Below, piece by piece: positions 6,342 through 14,417 of a stretch of DNA of 20,711 bases. The position numbers were made by a program, and so were the translations under genes. Within the stretch, counting starts at the first letter, position 1; each line of letters starts with the position of its first letter. Source of the DNA: JBBRLG01 sp038231495 (GTDB taxonomy: Bacteria > Planctomycetota > Planctomycetia > Gemmatales > Gemmataceae). The notes under the pieces are model-generated. The model made no database searches. It saw only the letters and a list, made by a program, of their open reading frames with translations, and had not been told where the DNA came from. The DNA lies in assembly GCA_038231495.1 (NCBI GenBank), contig JBBRLG010000051.1, positions 1 through 20,711 on the forward strand, given 5' to 3'.

Positions 6342-6362
6342 TGATTTGAGGAGCCGTACGCC

Positions 6363-9300
6363 ATGCCGCCACCCGCCGACAAGACCCGCGCCGTACTCGA
6401 AGACCTGCTGTCCCGGCGCATCCTCCTGTTCGACGGCGCGATGGGCACCATGATCTTCGCTCACAAGCCGACCGAGGAGACCTACCGCGGCACGCGCTTC
6501 CGCAACCATTCCAAGCTGCTGAAAAACTGCACCGAGATCATGGTGTTGACGCAGCCCAAGATCATCGAAGACATTCACCGGGCGTACCTCGAAGCCGGCG
6601 CCGACATCATCGAGACGGACACGTTTAACAGCCAGGCCATCTCGATGACCGAATTCGACCTGCAAGAACACGTCCTCGAACTGAACCGTGCCGCCGCCGA
6701 GCTGGCCCGCCGGGCTGCGGACGATTTCACGAAGAAGAACCCTGCCAAGCCGCGCTTCGTCGCCGGCAGCATCGGGCCGACGAACAAGACCTCCGGCTTC
6801 TCGCCCAAAGGGGTCGAGGATCCCGGCTATCGCGCCGTCACGTTCGACGAGGTGGTGGCCGCCTACACGGAACAGGTACACGGACTCCTCACCGGCGGCG
6901 TCGATTTGCTCGTGGTCGAAACCATCTTCGACCCGCTGAACGCGAAGGCCGCCCTGTTCGCCATCGACCAGTATTTCGAGAAGCACGGCGTCCGCGTGCC
7001 GGTGATGGTCTCGGTGACGATCTTCGACGGCGGCGTGACGATGACCGCCCAGACCATCGAGGCGTTCTGGACCTCGGTAGCGCCTTACGACCTCCTCAGC
7101 GTCGGCATCAACTGCGCGGTGGGCGTCGAAAAGATGCGCGGCTGGGTCGAGGAGCTGGCCGGGATCGCGCCACGCTACATGAGTTGCTACCCCAACGCCG
7201 GCATCCCCAACGCGATGGGCGAGTTCGACGACACGCCGGAACACATGGCGAAGGTGCTGGGTGAATTCGCCCGCGCCGGCTGGCTGAACTTCGTCGGCGG
7301 CTGTTGCGGTTCGACGCCGGCCCACATTGCCGCCATCGGCCGGGCCGTGCGCGACGTGCCGCCGCGGGTCCGGCCGACGGTGCCCGCGTGGTCCCGTTAC
7401 AGCGGCACCGACCCGCTGGTCTTGCGCCCGGATACCAACTTTATCATGGTCGGCGAGCGCACGAACATCACCGGCTCACGCCGCTTTGCCCGACTCATCA
7501 AGGACGGCAACTTTGACGCGGCCCTCAAGGTGGCGAGCGAGCAGATCGAGAGCGGCGCCAACGTCATCGACGTGAACATGGACGAAGGCCTGATCGACGG
7601 CGAAAAGGCGATGACGCGCTTCCTGAACCTGGCCGCGATGGAGCCGAGCATTGCGCGCGTCCCGGTCATGGTGGACAGTTCGCGCTGGGGCATCATCGAA
7701 GCCGGCTTGAAGTGTTTGGCGGGCAAGTCGATCGTCAACTCGATCAGTTTGAAGGAAGGGGAGGAAAAGTTCCTCGACCAGGCGCGCCTGGTCAAGCGCT
7801 ACGGCGCCGCCGCCGTGGTCATGGCGTTCGACGAGGAGGGCCAGGCCGTCACCGCCGACCGCAAGGTCGAAATCTGCACCCGCGCCTACCAGCTTTTGAC
7901 CGAAAAAGTCGGCATGGCGCCGCAGGACATTATCTTCGACACGAACATCCTGACCGTCGGCACCGGCATGGATGAGCACAACAACTACGCTGTCGAGTTC
8001 TTCGAGGCGGTGCGCCGGCTCAAGCAAATGTTCCCGCTCAGCAAGACCTCCGGCGGCGTGAGCAACGTGTCGTTCTCGTTCCGCGGCCCGGCGTTTGAGG
8101 TAGTGCGCGAGGCCATGAACGCGGCGTTTCTCTACCACGCCATCCGCGCCGGCCTCGACATGGGCATCGTCAACGCCGGGCAATTGCAGGTGTACGAGGA
8201 GATTCCGAAAGACTTGCTGGAGCGCGTCGAAGACGTGCTGCTTAACCGCCGGGCGGACGCCACGGAGCGACTCGTCGATTTCGCCAAGACGCTCGACCGC
8301 AAGGAAAAAACGGTCGAGAAGGAGTCGGCCTGGCGCGACGCCTCGGTGCAGGAACGGCTCAAGCACGCCCTGATTAACGGCATCGTGGACTTCATCGACC
8401 CGGACGTGGAGGAGTGTCGCCACCTCTACGAACGGCCGTTGCAAATCATCGAAGGCCCGCTGATGGCCGGCATGGGCGTCGTCGGCGACCTGTTCGGCGC
8501 GGGCAAGATGTTCCTGCCCCAAGTGGTTAAAAGTGCCCGCGTCATGAAGAAGGCGGTCGCCTACCTGTTGCCGTTCATGGAGGCGGAGAAGGACAAGGTC
8601 GGCGGCACCCGGCAAGCCCGCGGCAAGGTGCTGATGGCCACGGTCAAGGGCGACGTCCACGACATTGGCAAGAACATCGTCGGCGTGGTGCTGGGCTGCA
8701 ACGATTTCGAGGTAATCGACCTCGGCGTCATGGTGCCGTGCGAACGCATTCTCGAGGAGGCGAAAAAGCGCCAGGTGGACATGATCGGCCTGTCGGGCCT
8801 GATCACGCCGTCGCTGGACGAGATGGTCCACGTCGCGCGCGAGATGGCCCGCGAGGGCTTTGAAATGCCGTTGTTGATCGGCGGCGCGACGACGAGCACC
8901 AAGCACACGTCGGTCAAGATCGCCCCGGCTTACAAGGGCACCGTCATTCACGTCAAGGACGCGTCGCGCAGCGTCGGCGTCGTGGAAAAACTCGTTAGCC
9001 GCGAGAACCGCGGGCAGCTCGACCGCGACAACCGCGCCGCCCAGGAGAAAGAGCGCGAGGCGTTCTCCAAGCGCCGGCAGCGCAAGCTCGTCAGTTATGC
9101 CGAGGCGGTGCAGCGCCGCTTCGCGATCGACTGGCACAAGGACCAGATTCCGGTGCCGTCGTTCGTCGGCGCGCGGACGCTGACCGAGTTTCCGCTGGGC
9201 GAGATCGTGCCGTACATCGACTGGTCGCCGTTCTTCATGGCGTGGGAGTTGCCCGGCAAATACCCGCAACTCTTGAAAGACCCCAAGGTCGGCAAGGAGG

Positions 9301-10067
9301 CGACCAAGCTCCTCAACGACGCCCAGGCGTTGCTGCGCCGGATCGTCAACGAACGCCAATTAAAGGCAAACGCGGTCTACGGCTTCTACCCCGCCAACAG
9401 CGACGGCGACGACGTCGTGCTGTTCACCGACGCGAGCCGCACGCAGGAACGTTGCCGTTTCCCGATGTTGCGTCAGCAGTGGGAGCGCGAGGGCCAGACG
9501 GCGTTTCGCAGCCTGGCCGACTACATCGCCCCGCTGTCGAGCGGTCTACCCGACCACCTCGGCGCATTCGCGGCAAGCGCGGGCGCGGGCGTCGATGAGC
9601 TGGTCAAGCAGTTCGAGGCGGACCACGACGATTACAACGCAATCATGACGAAGGCGCTGGCCGACCGCCTGGCCGAAGCGTTTGCCGAGTTGCTGCACCA
9701 GCGTGCCCGCCGCGAGTGGGGCTACGGCAAAGGCGAAAAGTTGTCCCCCGAACAGTTGATCGCCGAGGAGTATCAAGGCATCCGTCCCGCGGCGGGCTAC
9801 CCGTCGTGTCCGGACCACACGGAGAAGGCGACGCTGTGGCAGCTGCTCGACGTGGAGGCAGCGGCGGCCATTCAATTGACCGAGAGTTTTGCCATGATGC
9901 CCGCCGCCGCGGTGAGTGGGTTGTACTTCGCGCACTCCCAGGCGACGTATTTTGCCGTCGATCTGGTGACGAGGGACCAGGTGGAAAACTACAGCGCCCG
10001 CAAACACCTGCCACGCTCGGTGGTGGAACGCTGGCTGGCACCGAATCTGGGGTATGATGTCGAGTGA
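6363..10067 (+). CDS. metH: Cobalamin-dependent methionine synthase
   Basis: A full-length 1234-residue MetH (the E. coli enzyme is 1227). It transfers the methyl group of 5-methyltetrahydrofolate to homocysteine through a cobalamin cofactor in the cytosol. Domain order is canonical. The homocysteine-binding barrel (about 12-330) has zinc ligands Cys251, Cys314 and Cys315. The pterin-binding barrel (about 355-640) follows. The four-helix cap and B12-binding domain (about 660-890) has the cobalamin ligand motif DVHDIG (764-769), with His766 as the lower axial ligand. The C-terminal reactivation domain (about 920-1220) has RPAAGYPSCPDHTEK for S-adenosylmethionine binding. The start ATG follows GAGGAG at about 8-9 nt. 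No frameshift or missing catalytic residue was seen. No B12 riboswitch was recognised upstream; instead a G/C-rich inverted repeat occupies the leader. Confidence 0.98.
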   Translation: MPPPADKTRAVLEDLLSRRILLFDGAMGTMIFAHKPTEETYRGTRFRNHSKLLKNCTEIMVLTQPKIIEDIHRAYLEAGADIIETDTFNSQAISMTEFDLQEHVLELNRAAAELARRAADDFTKKNPAKPRFVAGSIGPTNKTSGFSPKGVEDPGYRAVTFDEVVAAYTEQVHGLLTGGVDLLVVETIFDPLNAKAALFAIDQYFEKHGVRVPVMVSVTIFDGGVTMTAQTIEAFWTSVAPYDLLSVGINCAVGVEKMRGWVEELAGIAPRYMSCYPNAGIPNAMGEFDDTPEHMAKVLGEFARAGWLNFVGGCCGSTPAHIAAIGRAVRDVPPRVRPTVPAWSRYSGTDPLVLRPDTNFIMVGERTNITGSRRFARLIKDGNFDAALKVASEQIESGANVIDVNMDEGLIDGEKAMTRFLNLAAMEPSIARVPVMVDSSRWGIIEAGLKCLAGKSIVNSISLKEGEEKFLDQARLVKRYGAAAVVMAFDEEGQAVTADRKVEICTRAYQLLTEKVGMAPQDIIFDTNILTVGTGMDEHNNYAVEFFEAVRRLKQMFPLSKTSGGVSNVSFSFRGPAFEVVREAMNAAFLYHAIRAGLDMGIVNAGQLQVYEEIPKDLLERVEDVLLNRRADATERLVDFAKTLDRKEKTVEKESAWRDASVQERLKHALINGIVDFIDPDVEECRHLYERPLQIIEGPLMAGMGVVGDLFGAGKMFLPQVVKSARVMKKAVAYLLPFMEAEKDKVGGTRQARGKVLMATVKGDVHDIGKNIVGVVLGCNDFEVIDLGVMVPCERILEEAKKRQVDMIGLSGLITPSLDEMVHVAREMAREGFEMPLLIGGATTSTKHTSVKIAPAYKGTVIHVKDASRSVGVVEKLVSRENRGQLDRDNRAAQEKEREAFSKRRQRKLVSYAEAVQRRFAIDWHKDQIPVPSFVGARTLTEFPLGEIVPYIDWSPFFMAWELPGKYPQLLKDPKVGKEATKLLNDAQALLRRIVNERQLKANAVYGFYPANSDGDDVVLFTDASRTQERCRFPMLRQQWEREGQTAFRSLADYIAPLSSGLPDHLGAFAASAGAGVDELVKQFEADHDDYNAIMTKALADRLAEAFAELLHQRARREWGYGKGEKLSPEQLIAEEYQGIRPAAGYPSCPDHTEKATLWQLLDVEAAAAIQLTESFAMMPAAAVSGLYFAHSQATYFAVDLVTRDQVENYSARKHLPRSVVERWLAPNLGYDVE

Positions 10068-10111
10068 GGTATTGATCCCGATAAACCTTTCCGCTTTAAC
10101 GAGGAGAGTCT

Positions 10112-10711
10112 ATGAGAGCATTGATGCCTGTCATTTCGGAAGAAGTGGTGCATCAGCGCAAGCGGACAGGGGCCGACCGATACGACGAGATGTGGGAAGG
10201 AGTCCTGCACATGCCGCCGATGCCGAACCGGTTTCATCAGGACTTCAACTGGGCACTCGAAACCTATTTGCGGCAAGTCTGGTTGCCGACGCGCGCGGCG
10301 CGGGTGCATCACGAAGTGAATGTGGCGCCGGTTGACGGTTGGCCGAACAATTACCGTGTGCCCGATTTGGTCATCCTCTTACCCGAACGGTTCGCGATTG
10401 ACCATAACGAATACTTTGAAGGCGCTCCGAATGTCGTAATTGAGATTCATAGTCCGGGGGACGAATCGTACGAGAAGCTGACGTTTTACGCCGACCTTGG
10501 CGTTCCCGAAGTGTGGATCATCGACCGGGACACCTGCGCGCCGGAACTTTATTCGTTGAAGCGTAAGCGCTACAAGAAAGCGACGCCTTCGGCGGACGGC
10601 TGGCTGCGGAGTGCCGAAACCGGGTTGGAATTGCGTCGAGGTGAAGGCAACCGCCTGGCAATCCGGTTGGAGGGCAACGACGCAACGCGCCAGGAATTGT
10701 CCGGGGAATAG
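10112..10711 (+). CDS. Uma2-family PD-(D/E)XK endonuclease-like protein
   Basis: A 199-residue Uma2 (DUF820) family protein with a restriction-endonuclease-like fold. The active-site pattern is visible as PD at 84-85 (YRVPDLVIL), Glu111 in VVIEIHSP, and Glu121-Lys122 leading into the characteristic YADLGVPEVWIID strand. The ATG is preceded by GAGGAG at suitable spacing. It starts 44 bp after metH on the same strand, so read-through from metH is possible. These proteins are strongly expanded in planctomycetes and cyanobacteria as stand-alone genes, and their biological role is not settled; the family resemblance does not show what DNA it cuts, if any. Confidence 0.9.
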   Translation: MRALMPVISEEVVHQRKRTGADRYDEMWEGVLHMPPMPNRFHQDFNWALETYLRQVWLPTRAARVHHEVNVAPVDGWPNNYRVPDLVILLPERFAIDHNEYFEGAPNVVIEIHSPGDESYEKLTFYADLGVPEVWIIDRDTCAPELYSLKRKRYKKATPSADGWLRSAETGLELRRGEGNRLAIRLEGNDATRQELSGE

Positions 10712-10758
10712 GGGGCACGCCGACTTTCGATCGTCGTGGCGCTGGCGGCATCGCACCG

Positions 10759-12219
10759 CTACACGCTTGAATTCTGCAACCGCTCCTGCCACTCGTCCAG
10801 CAACCGGCCGATGTCGCGGAAGGCAAAATCTTCGTTCGCCAACTCGGTGCCCAGGTCGATCGCGCGGGCCAGGTCGCCGTTCAGGGCGTAGCCCTCGGCC
10901 AGTACGAACAGCAATTCTTTGCGCTTCCCCTGGTCGCCGGTCGTAATCGTCTGTAGCGCCTCTTCAAAGTTCCGCTGCGCTAGCCGCCAGTTGTTGCGCG
11001 CCTTGAAACAGTGGCCCAGGTAATAAACCACTTGCCAGCGCACGCGCGGGTCGCTGCGCGCGGCCTGCAACTCCTGGATCGCCTCGTCCACCAGGCCGGC
11101 ACGCAACAGGCGGATGCCGATTTCCAGGTGATGGGCCAACTCGGCCGGGTGGCGGTCGGCCTTGAGGCGGTGATACTCCAACTCGCGCGTGTTGATCTCT
11201 TTGCGCAGGCGGATGCGCATTTGCCGCAACTTGTCGTCTTCGGGCTGTTCTTCGAGCTTCTTTTCCGTGACGGCCAGGTTCTTGCGGAACGGCTCGATCT
11301 CCAGGTCGGTCAGTTCCAGCCGTAACGCGAACGCATTGCCCGTCGGCCCTAGCCCTTCTTGCAGCACCTGGTGGGCGTTGTCAAACTCCTGGGCACGGCG
11401 GTAGAGCTTTGCCAAAATCAAGTAGCCGTCGAGGGCCGTCGGTTCGGCTTTAATGCGCTTGCGTAGCGGCGCGGCCTCGCGCGCCACACGGGACGCCGGC
11501 GCTTCCATATCCTGCTCGGCGTCCGGTGCGGATTCCTCCGGCCCCCCTTCGGACCGCGCGCCGGGGTTTGCCGGGCTCGGGCCGCCGTCGTTGAGCGCGC
11601 CTTCATATTTACCGCGCTGAATCGTGTCGTGGACGGCCAGGTCCTTGAGTTTCTTTTCGGCTTCCTCGTCCTTCGGTTTTGCCTTGCGGATTTGCAGCCA
11701 CAGCGCCATCGCCTGGGTGAAGTTGCCGCGCTTCTCGAGCAGCATGGCCAGGGCGCGGTTCACCGTCACGTCATCGACCTTCTTGTGCCGGGCCTGTTCC
11801 AGACACCAAATCGCCATGTCGAGCATGCCCAGGGTGTCCATCGACTCCGCCATTGCCAGCTGCGTCGGTACTTCCCACGGGTTGCGGGTCAGGACGCGCT
11901 CGCCGAGTTCCAGCACTTTGCGATGATCCCTGGAACGGCGCGCGGCCTTGAGCCGGGCCTTGAGCGGCCAGGTGGTCAGCCAGGCGAGCCGGCTGCCGCG
12001 CAGGTTGTTTTTGTACTTGGCCCGCTGCGTGCGCCGCAGCGCCTGGCGGTAGATGAGGTTGCCGGGGTCCAGCTGGCAACACTTGATCAGCAGGTGAATG
12101 CCGTAGTCGTAGTTCTTGCGGGTGGCGATGACCTGGTTGGCGTGCTCGAACTGGCCGGCGGCGACGCGACGGTGTTCCGCACTGGGTGAGGACAATCCGG
12201 AATCGTTCGGGTTGGCCAT
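10759..12219 (-). CDS. Tetratricopeptide-repeat protein
   Basis: A 486-residue protein made of helical repeats. N-terminal TPR-like units (about 20-210) include LIKCCQLDPGN, ALAMLLEKRGNFTQAMALWLQIRKAKPKD and related motifs. A low-complexity acidic, Pro/Gly-rich linker (about 225-260) separates them from C-terminal units (GYLILAKLYRRAQEFDNAHQVLQEG, VVYYLGHCFKARNNWRLAQRNFEEAL, LLFVLAEGYALNGDLARAIDLG). The frame is open farther upstream, to 12315, but ATG at 12219 is the only in-frame ATG near a GAGAG site, and the extension has no TPR character. No signal peptide or transmembrane segment is visible, so it is likely a cytosolic scaffold. It follows an ECF sigma factor on the same strand with a 223-bp gap containing a palindromic element; a regulatory link is possible but only inferred. 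Confidence 0.85.
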   Translation of the reverse strand: MANPNDSGLSSPSAEHRRVAAGQFEHANQVIATRKNYDYGIHLLIKCCQLDPGNLIYRQALRRTQRAKYKNNLRGSRLAWLTTWPLKARLKAARRSRDHRKVLELGERVLTRNPWEVPTQLAMAESMDTLGMLDMAIWCLEQARHKKVDDVTVNRALAMLLEKRGNFTQAMALWLQIRKAKPKDEEAEKKLKDLAVHDTIQRGKYEGALNDGGPSPANPGARSEGGPEESAPDAEQDMEAPASRVAREAAPLRKRIKAEPTALDGYLILAKLYRRAQEFDNAHQVLQEGLGPTGNAFALRLELTDLEIEPFRKNLAVTEKKLEEQPEDDKLRQMRIRLRKEINTRELEYHRLKADRHPAELAHHLEIGIRLLRAGLVDEAIQELQAARSDPRVRWQVVYYLGHCFKARNNWRLAQRNFEEALQTITTGDQGKRKELLFVLAEGYALNGDLARAIDLGTELANEDFAFRDIGRLLDEWQERLQNSSV

Positions 12220-12355
12220 GGCATGCTCTCGTTCGACCGCAAGCCGCGTTGCACCCGGCCGGCACGACGAGGCCCAACGGCTATCGTAGGGTACCACAGT
12301 GCCAGGACGGGTCAAGCGTTAAGCGGATGGCGTCGGTGACGGTCAACCCCTGAGC

Positions 12356-12473
12356 GGGTCGAACGGCGCGGTCAGCCGTAGCCGCAAGCGGCTCGCATGC
12401 TGGGTTCTGCGCGGGGTCAGGCAGCAAGCGCTCCGCTTGCGGCTACGACAGTGGGTCGAACGGCGCGGTCAGC
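12356..12473. repeat. 21-bp direct duplication flanking palindrome C
   Basis: The 21-bp sequence at 12356-12376 is repeated exactly at 12453-12473. The pair brackets the palindromic element at 12377-12447. The right copy is the end of the sigma factor reading frame and the left copy is the former continuation of it. This is what an insertion with duplication of target sequence would leave. Confidence 0.85.
12377..12447. repeat. Palindromic intergenic repeat, copy C
   Basis: The same family as copies A, B and D, from CGTAGCCGCAAGCGGC to GCCGCTTGG-type arm variants ending GGCTACG, with the loop TTCTGCGCGGGGTC. It overlaps the 3' end of the sigma factor gene: the stop codon TAG (complement of 12443-12445) lies within its right arm. 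Confidence 0.88.
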
Positions 12474-13054
12474 TCCTGGAAGTGCGGTGCCAGGCTTTCG
12501 CGCATAAGATTGCGGGCACGGTGCAGCCGACTCTTGACCGCCGGTAAACTCAGATCGAGCATGTCGCCGATGGTCGCGTTCGGCAAGTTTTGCAGGTCCG
12601 CGAACACGAACACCTCGCGATAGCGGTCCGGCAAATCCGCAATGGCCTGCTCGATCAGTTGCCATTGTTCGCGGTTCAGCAGCGGCGCGTCCGGGGCGTC
12701 CGCGCCGTTTCGGGGCAAGTCGCCGTTGATTTCGTCGAGCGGCTGGTCGAAGCCGTATTCGCGGCGCACGGCCCGTTTGCGGCGGTGGGTCAGGGCGGTG
12801 TTGACGGTGACGCGGTGCAGCCAGGTCGGGAACGCGGCGTCGCCGCGGAACGTGGGCAGTTTGCGTACGACTTGCAGCAAAACGTCCTGCGTTACATCCT
12901 CTGCGTCGGTGTCGTTGCGCACCATCCGCCGGGCCATGTGAAAGACGCGGGTGGCGTAGTCATGGTAGACTTGCTCCGCCGTCGGCGGCGCAATCGATAG
13001 GTCGGGCTTCGGCGTCGGCTTGGTGCCGGCGTCGCTCAATGCGGTCGCATTCAT
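12443..13054 (-). CDS. ECF-type RNA polymerase sigma factor
   Basis: A 203-residue extracytoplasmic-function sigma factor that should direct RNA polymerase to a specific promoter set. Sigma region 2 is at about 29-98 (VYHDYATRVFHMARRMVRNDTDAEDVTQDVLLQVVRKL, then FPTWLHRVTVNTALTHRRK). Region 4 is at about 133-193 (IADLPDRYREVFVFADLQNLPNATIGDMLDLSLPAVKSRLHRAR, a helix-turn-helix). There is no N-terminal or C-terminal regulatory extension beyond about 25 residues. AAGG lies immediately before the ATG, which is unusually close, so the true start could be elsewhere. The last residues and the stop codon come from a palindromic insertion; without it the protein would end FDPLRG. No anti-sigma gene is adjacent; the TPR gene downstream is the only same-strand neighbour. 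Confidence 0.93.
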   Translation of the reverse strand: MNATALSDAGTKPTPKPDLSIAPPTAEQVYHDYATRVFHMARRMVRNDTDAEDVTQDVLLQVVRKLPTFRGDAAFPTWLHRVTVNTALTHRRKRAVRREYGFDQPLDEINGDLPRNGADAPDAPLLNREQWQLIEQAIADLPDRYREVFVFADLQNLPNATIGDMLDLSLPAVKSRLHRARNLMRESLAPHFQELTAPFDPLS

Positions 13055-13239
13055 CCTTCGTAAATCCCTGATACCCCCTCCAGCCGGGGGGGCTGCGTTT
13101 CCCTTATTCTTCTACTTCAGCATAGGGGACAATCGACCCGATCTGCAAGGCGAGTTTCGCCCAAAACCCACGTCGGCTGAGGCCTTTTTGACGGCACCGA
13201 CGCGCGGCGTGCGGGGGCCGGGGGCAAGGAGTACACTCT

Positions 13240-13380
13240 ATGGGTAGTCTGGCGTCGGGCAAGGGCTACAATGACAAAGAGGCCCGTCGTTGCGGCTATA
13301 GCCGGCTCGAACCGCTGATGCGCGACGAGTTGCTGGCACTGTTGCCGCCGTTGCCGGTCCCGCGGGCGGCGTACGGGTGA
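13240..13380 (+). CDS. Short ORF upstream of M50 protease, 46 aa
   Basis: ATG at 13240 follows an excellent AAGGAG site with 8-nt spacing. The frame encodes 46 residues with a charged N-terminal half (MGSLASGKGYNDKEARRCGY) and an amphipathic, Leu/Pro-rich end (MRDELLALLPPLPVP). It ends 30 bp before the M50 protease gene and is probably the first gene of that operon. I do not recognise a family. It may be a real small protein, a leader peptide, or the remnant of a longer gene. Confidence 0.5.
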   Translation: MGSLASGKGYNDKEARRCGYSRLEPLMRDELLALLPPLPVPRAAYG

Positions 13381-13410
13381 GATGGTTTCGACCCAATTGG
13401 CCGAGGTCCC

Positions 13411-14400
13411 ATGGCAATCCTTCAAAACGGTTCGATACGATTGTTTCGCGTCGCGGGCATTGACGTGATGATTCACTGGTCGTGGATCATTGCCGCCGTC
13501 GTCGAGATGCAATTTCGCCGTCAGGTCTTCAAGTCGCCGTTGTGGAACGCGGCGGAGTTTTTATGTATATTCGGGATCGTTCTCCTGCACGAAATCGGCC
13601 ATGTGACCTCCTGCCGGCAGGTGGGCGGGACCGCCGACCGCATCATTTTGTGGCCGTTGGGCGGCATCGCCATCCTGAACCCGCCGCCCCGACCCTGGCC
13701 GGTTTTCTGGAGCGTTGCGGGTGGCCCGTTGGTCAACCTCGCCCTCGTCCCCGCTACCGTTCTCCTCTGGGTTTTCTGCTCTTACCAGGGCTGGTTTCAA
13801 AGCCCCGACCTGGAAACCTTCGTCCCCCTCCTCTTCGTCATTAACCTCTTCTTGCTCGTCTTCAACCTGTTGCCGCTCTACCCCAATGACGGCGGCCAAA
13901 TTTTGTACACGGTCCTCTGGGCCTTGTTCGGCCGCGGTCCCGGCCTGATGATGACGAGCCTTGTCGGGATGGTCGGGGGCGTCGCAGTCGGCATCCTTTG
14001 TCTACTCGTCGAGCAATGGTTCCTGGGAATCTTCGCGTTGATGCTGGTCCTGCGCTCCCTCGCGGCGTTCGGCCAGGCGCTGAAGCTGATGCGCGCGACG
14101 AGCGGCCCGCGGCACACCGAGGCGAGCTGCCCAGCCTGCCACGCGCACCCGCTGCAAGGCCAACACTGGATGTGTGACGAGTGCCTGTCCCGCTTCGACA
14201 CGTTCGAGACGCTGGCCGAGTGCCCGCGCTGCTTCAAGCGCTTCGAGCAAACGTCCTGTCCGGAGTGCGGCACCAAAACCTCGATCATCGACTGGTTCCC
14301 GCGAAGTCTGAAAGCGCCGGCACCGGCGGAGATTCCGCCCAAAACGCCCTACCGTGCCACCGACGAGTGGGACCAGGAAATGCCGCAGGAGTATTATTGA
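13411..14400 (+). CDS. Site-2 protease (M50 family) with C-terminal zinc ribbons
   Basis: A 329-residue intramembrane zinc metalloprotease. The HExxH motif is HEIGH at 60-64 in a hydrophobic helix. The third ligand Asp160 lies in NLLPLYPNDGG, which corresponds to the usual N-x-x-P-x-x-x-L-DGG signature but with Asn before the Asp. About five hydrophobic segments span 17-225. After about 235 the protein becomes soluble, with four CxxC pairs (240/243, 255/258, 271/274, 283/286) that can form two zinc ribbons, then a Pro-rich tail. The start ATG follows GAGG closely. The stop is 17 bp before purE, suggesting co-transcription with purE-purK. M50 enzymes cut transmembrane proteins, often anti-sigma factors; an ECF sigma gene lies divergently 360 bp away, but a link is only a guess. 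Confidence 0.9.
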   Translation: MAILQNGSIRLFRVAGIDVMIHWSWIIAAVVEMQFRRQVFKSPLWNAAEFLCIFGIVLLHEIGHVTSCRQVGGTADRIILWPLGGIAILNPPPRPWPVFWSVAGGPLVNLALVPATVLLWVFCSYQGWFQSPDLETFVPLLFVINLFLLVFNLLPLYPNDGGQILYTVLWALFGRGPGLMMTSLVGMVGGVAVGILCLLVEQWFLGIFALMLVLRSLAAFGQALKLMRATSGPRHTEASCPACHAHPLQGQHWMCDECLSRFDTFETLAECPRCFKRFEQTSCPECGTKTSIIDWFPRSLKAPAPAEIPPKTPYRATDEWDQEMPQEYY

Positions 14401-14417
14401 AGCAAGGAGGAAGCGTC

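Larger units (their letters stand above)
4431..6362. other. 1.9 kb stretch without a convincing protein gene
   Basis: No reading frame here shows a recognisable domain, sensible composition and a ribosome binding site together. What it holds is listed separately: a 427-bp miniature element (4528-4954), a promoter-like site (5369-5396), a candidate structured RNA with terminator (5900-6122), a heptamer array (about 6160-6212), an orphan mobile-element end (6213-6226) and a G/C inverted repeat (6237-6341). In 4955-5368 nothing distinct was seen beyond a more A/T-rich patch near 5285-5400. Confidence 0.7.

Noticed and set aside
5340..6362. RNase P RNA, tmRNA or a cobalamin riboswitch before metH
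   Set aside because: Their conserved boxes (GAGGAAAGTCC, the tmRNA GGATTCGAC start, the B12 box GCCACTG) were not found on the plus strand.
7476..9359. A 627-codon open frame antisense to metH
   Set aside because: It lies wholly inside metH, its composition (Arg, His, Val, Ala rich) is typical of an antisense shadow in high-GC DNA, and it shows no domain.
12220..12315. Longer start for the TPR protein
   Set aside because: The extension has no recognisable sequence and only a non-ATG start, and ATG at 12219 follows a GAGAG site.
14181..14417. Longer start for purE
   Set aside because: The extension overlaps the protease gene in another frame, while AAGGAGG and the conserved N-terminus fix the start at 14418.
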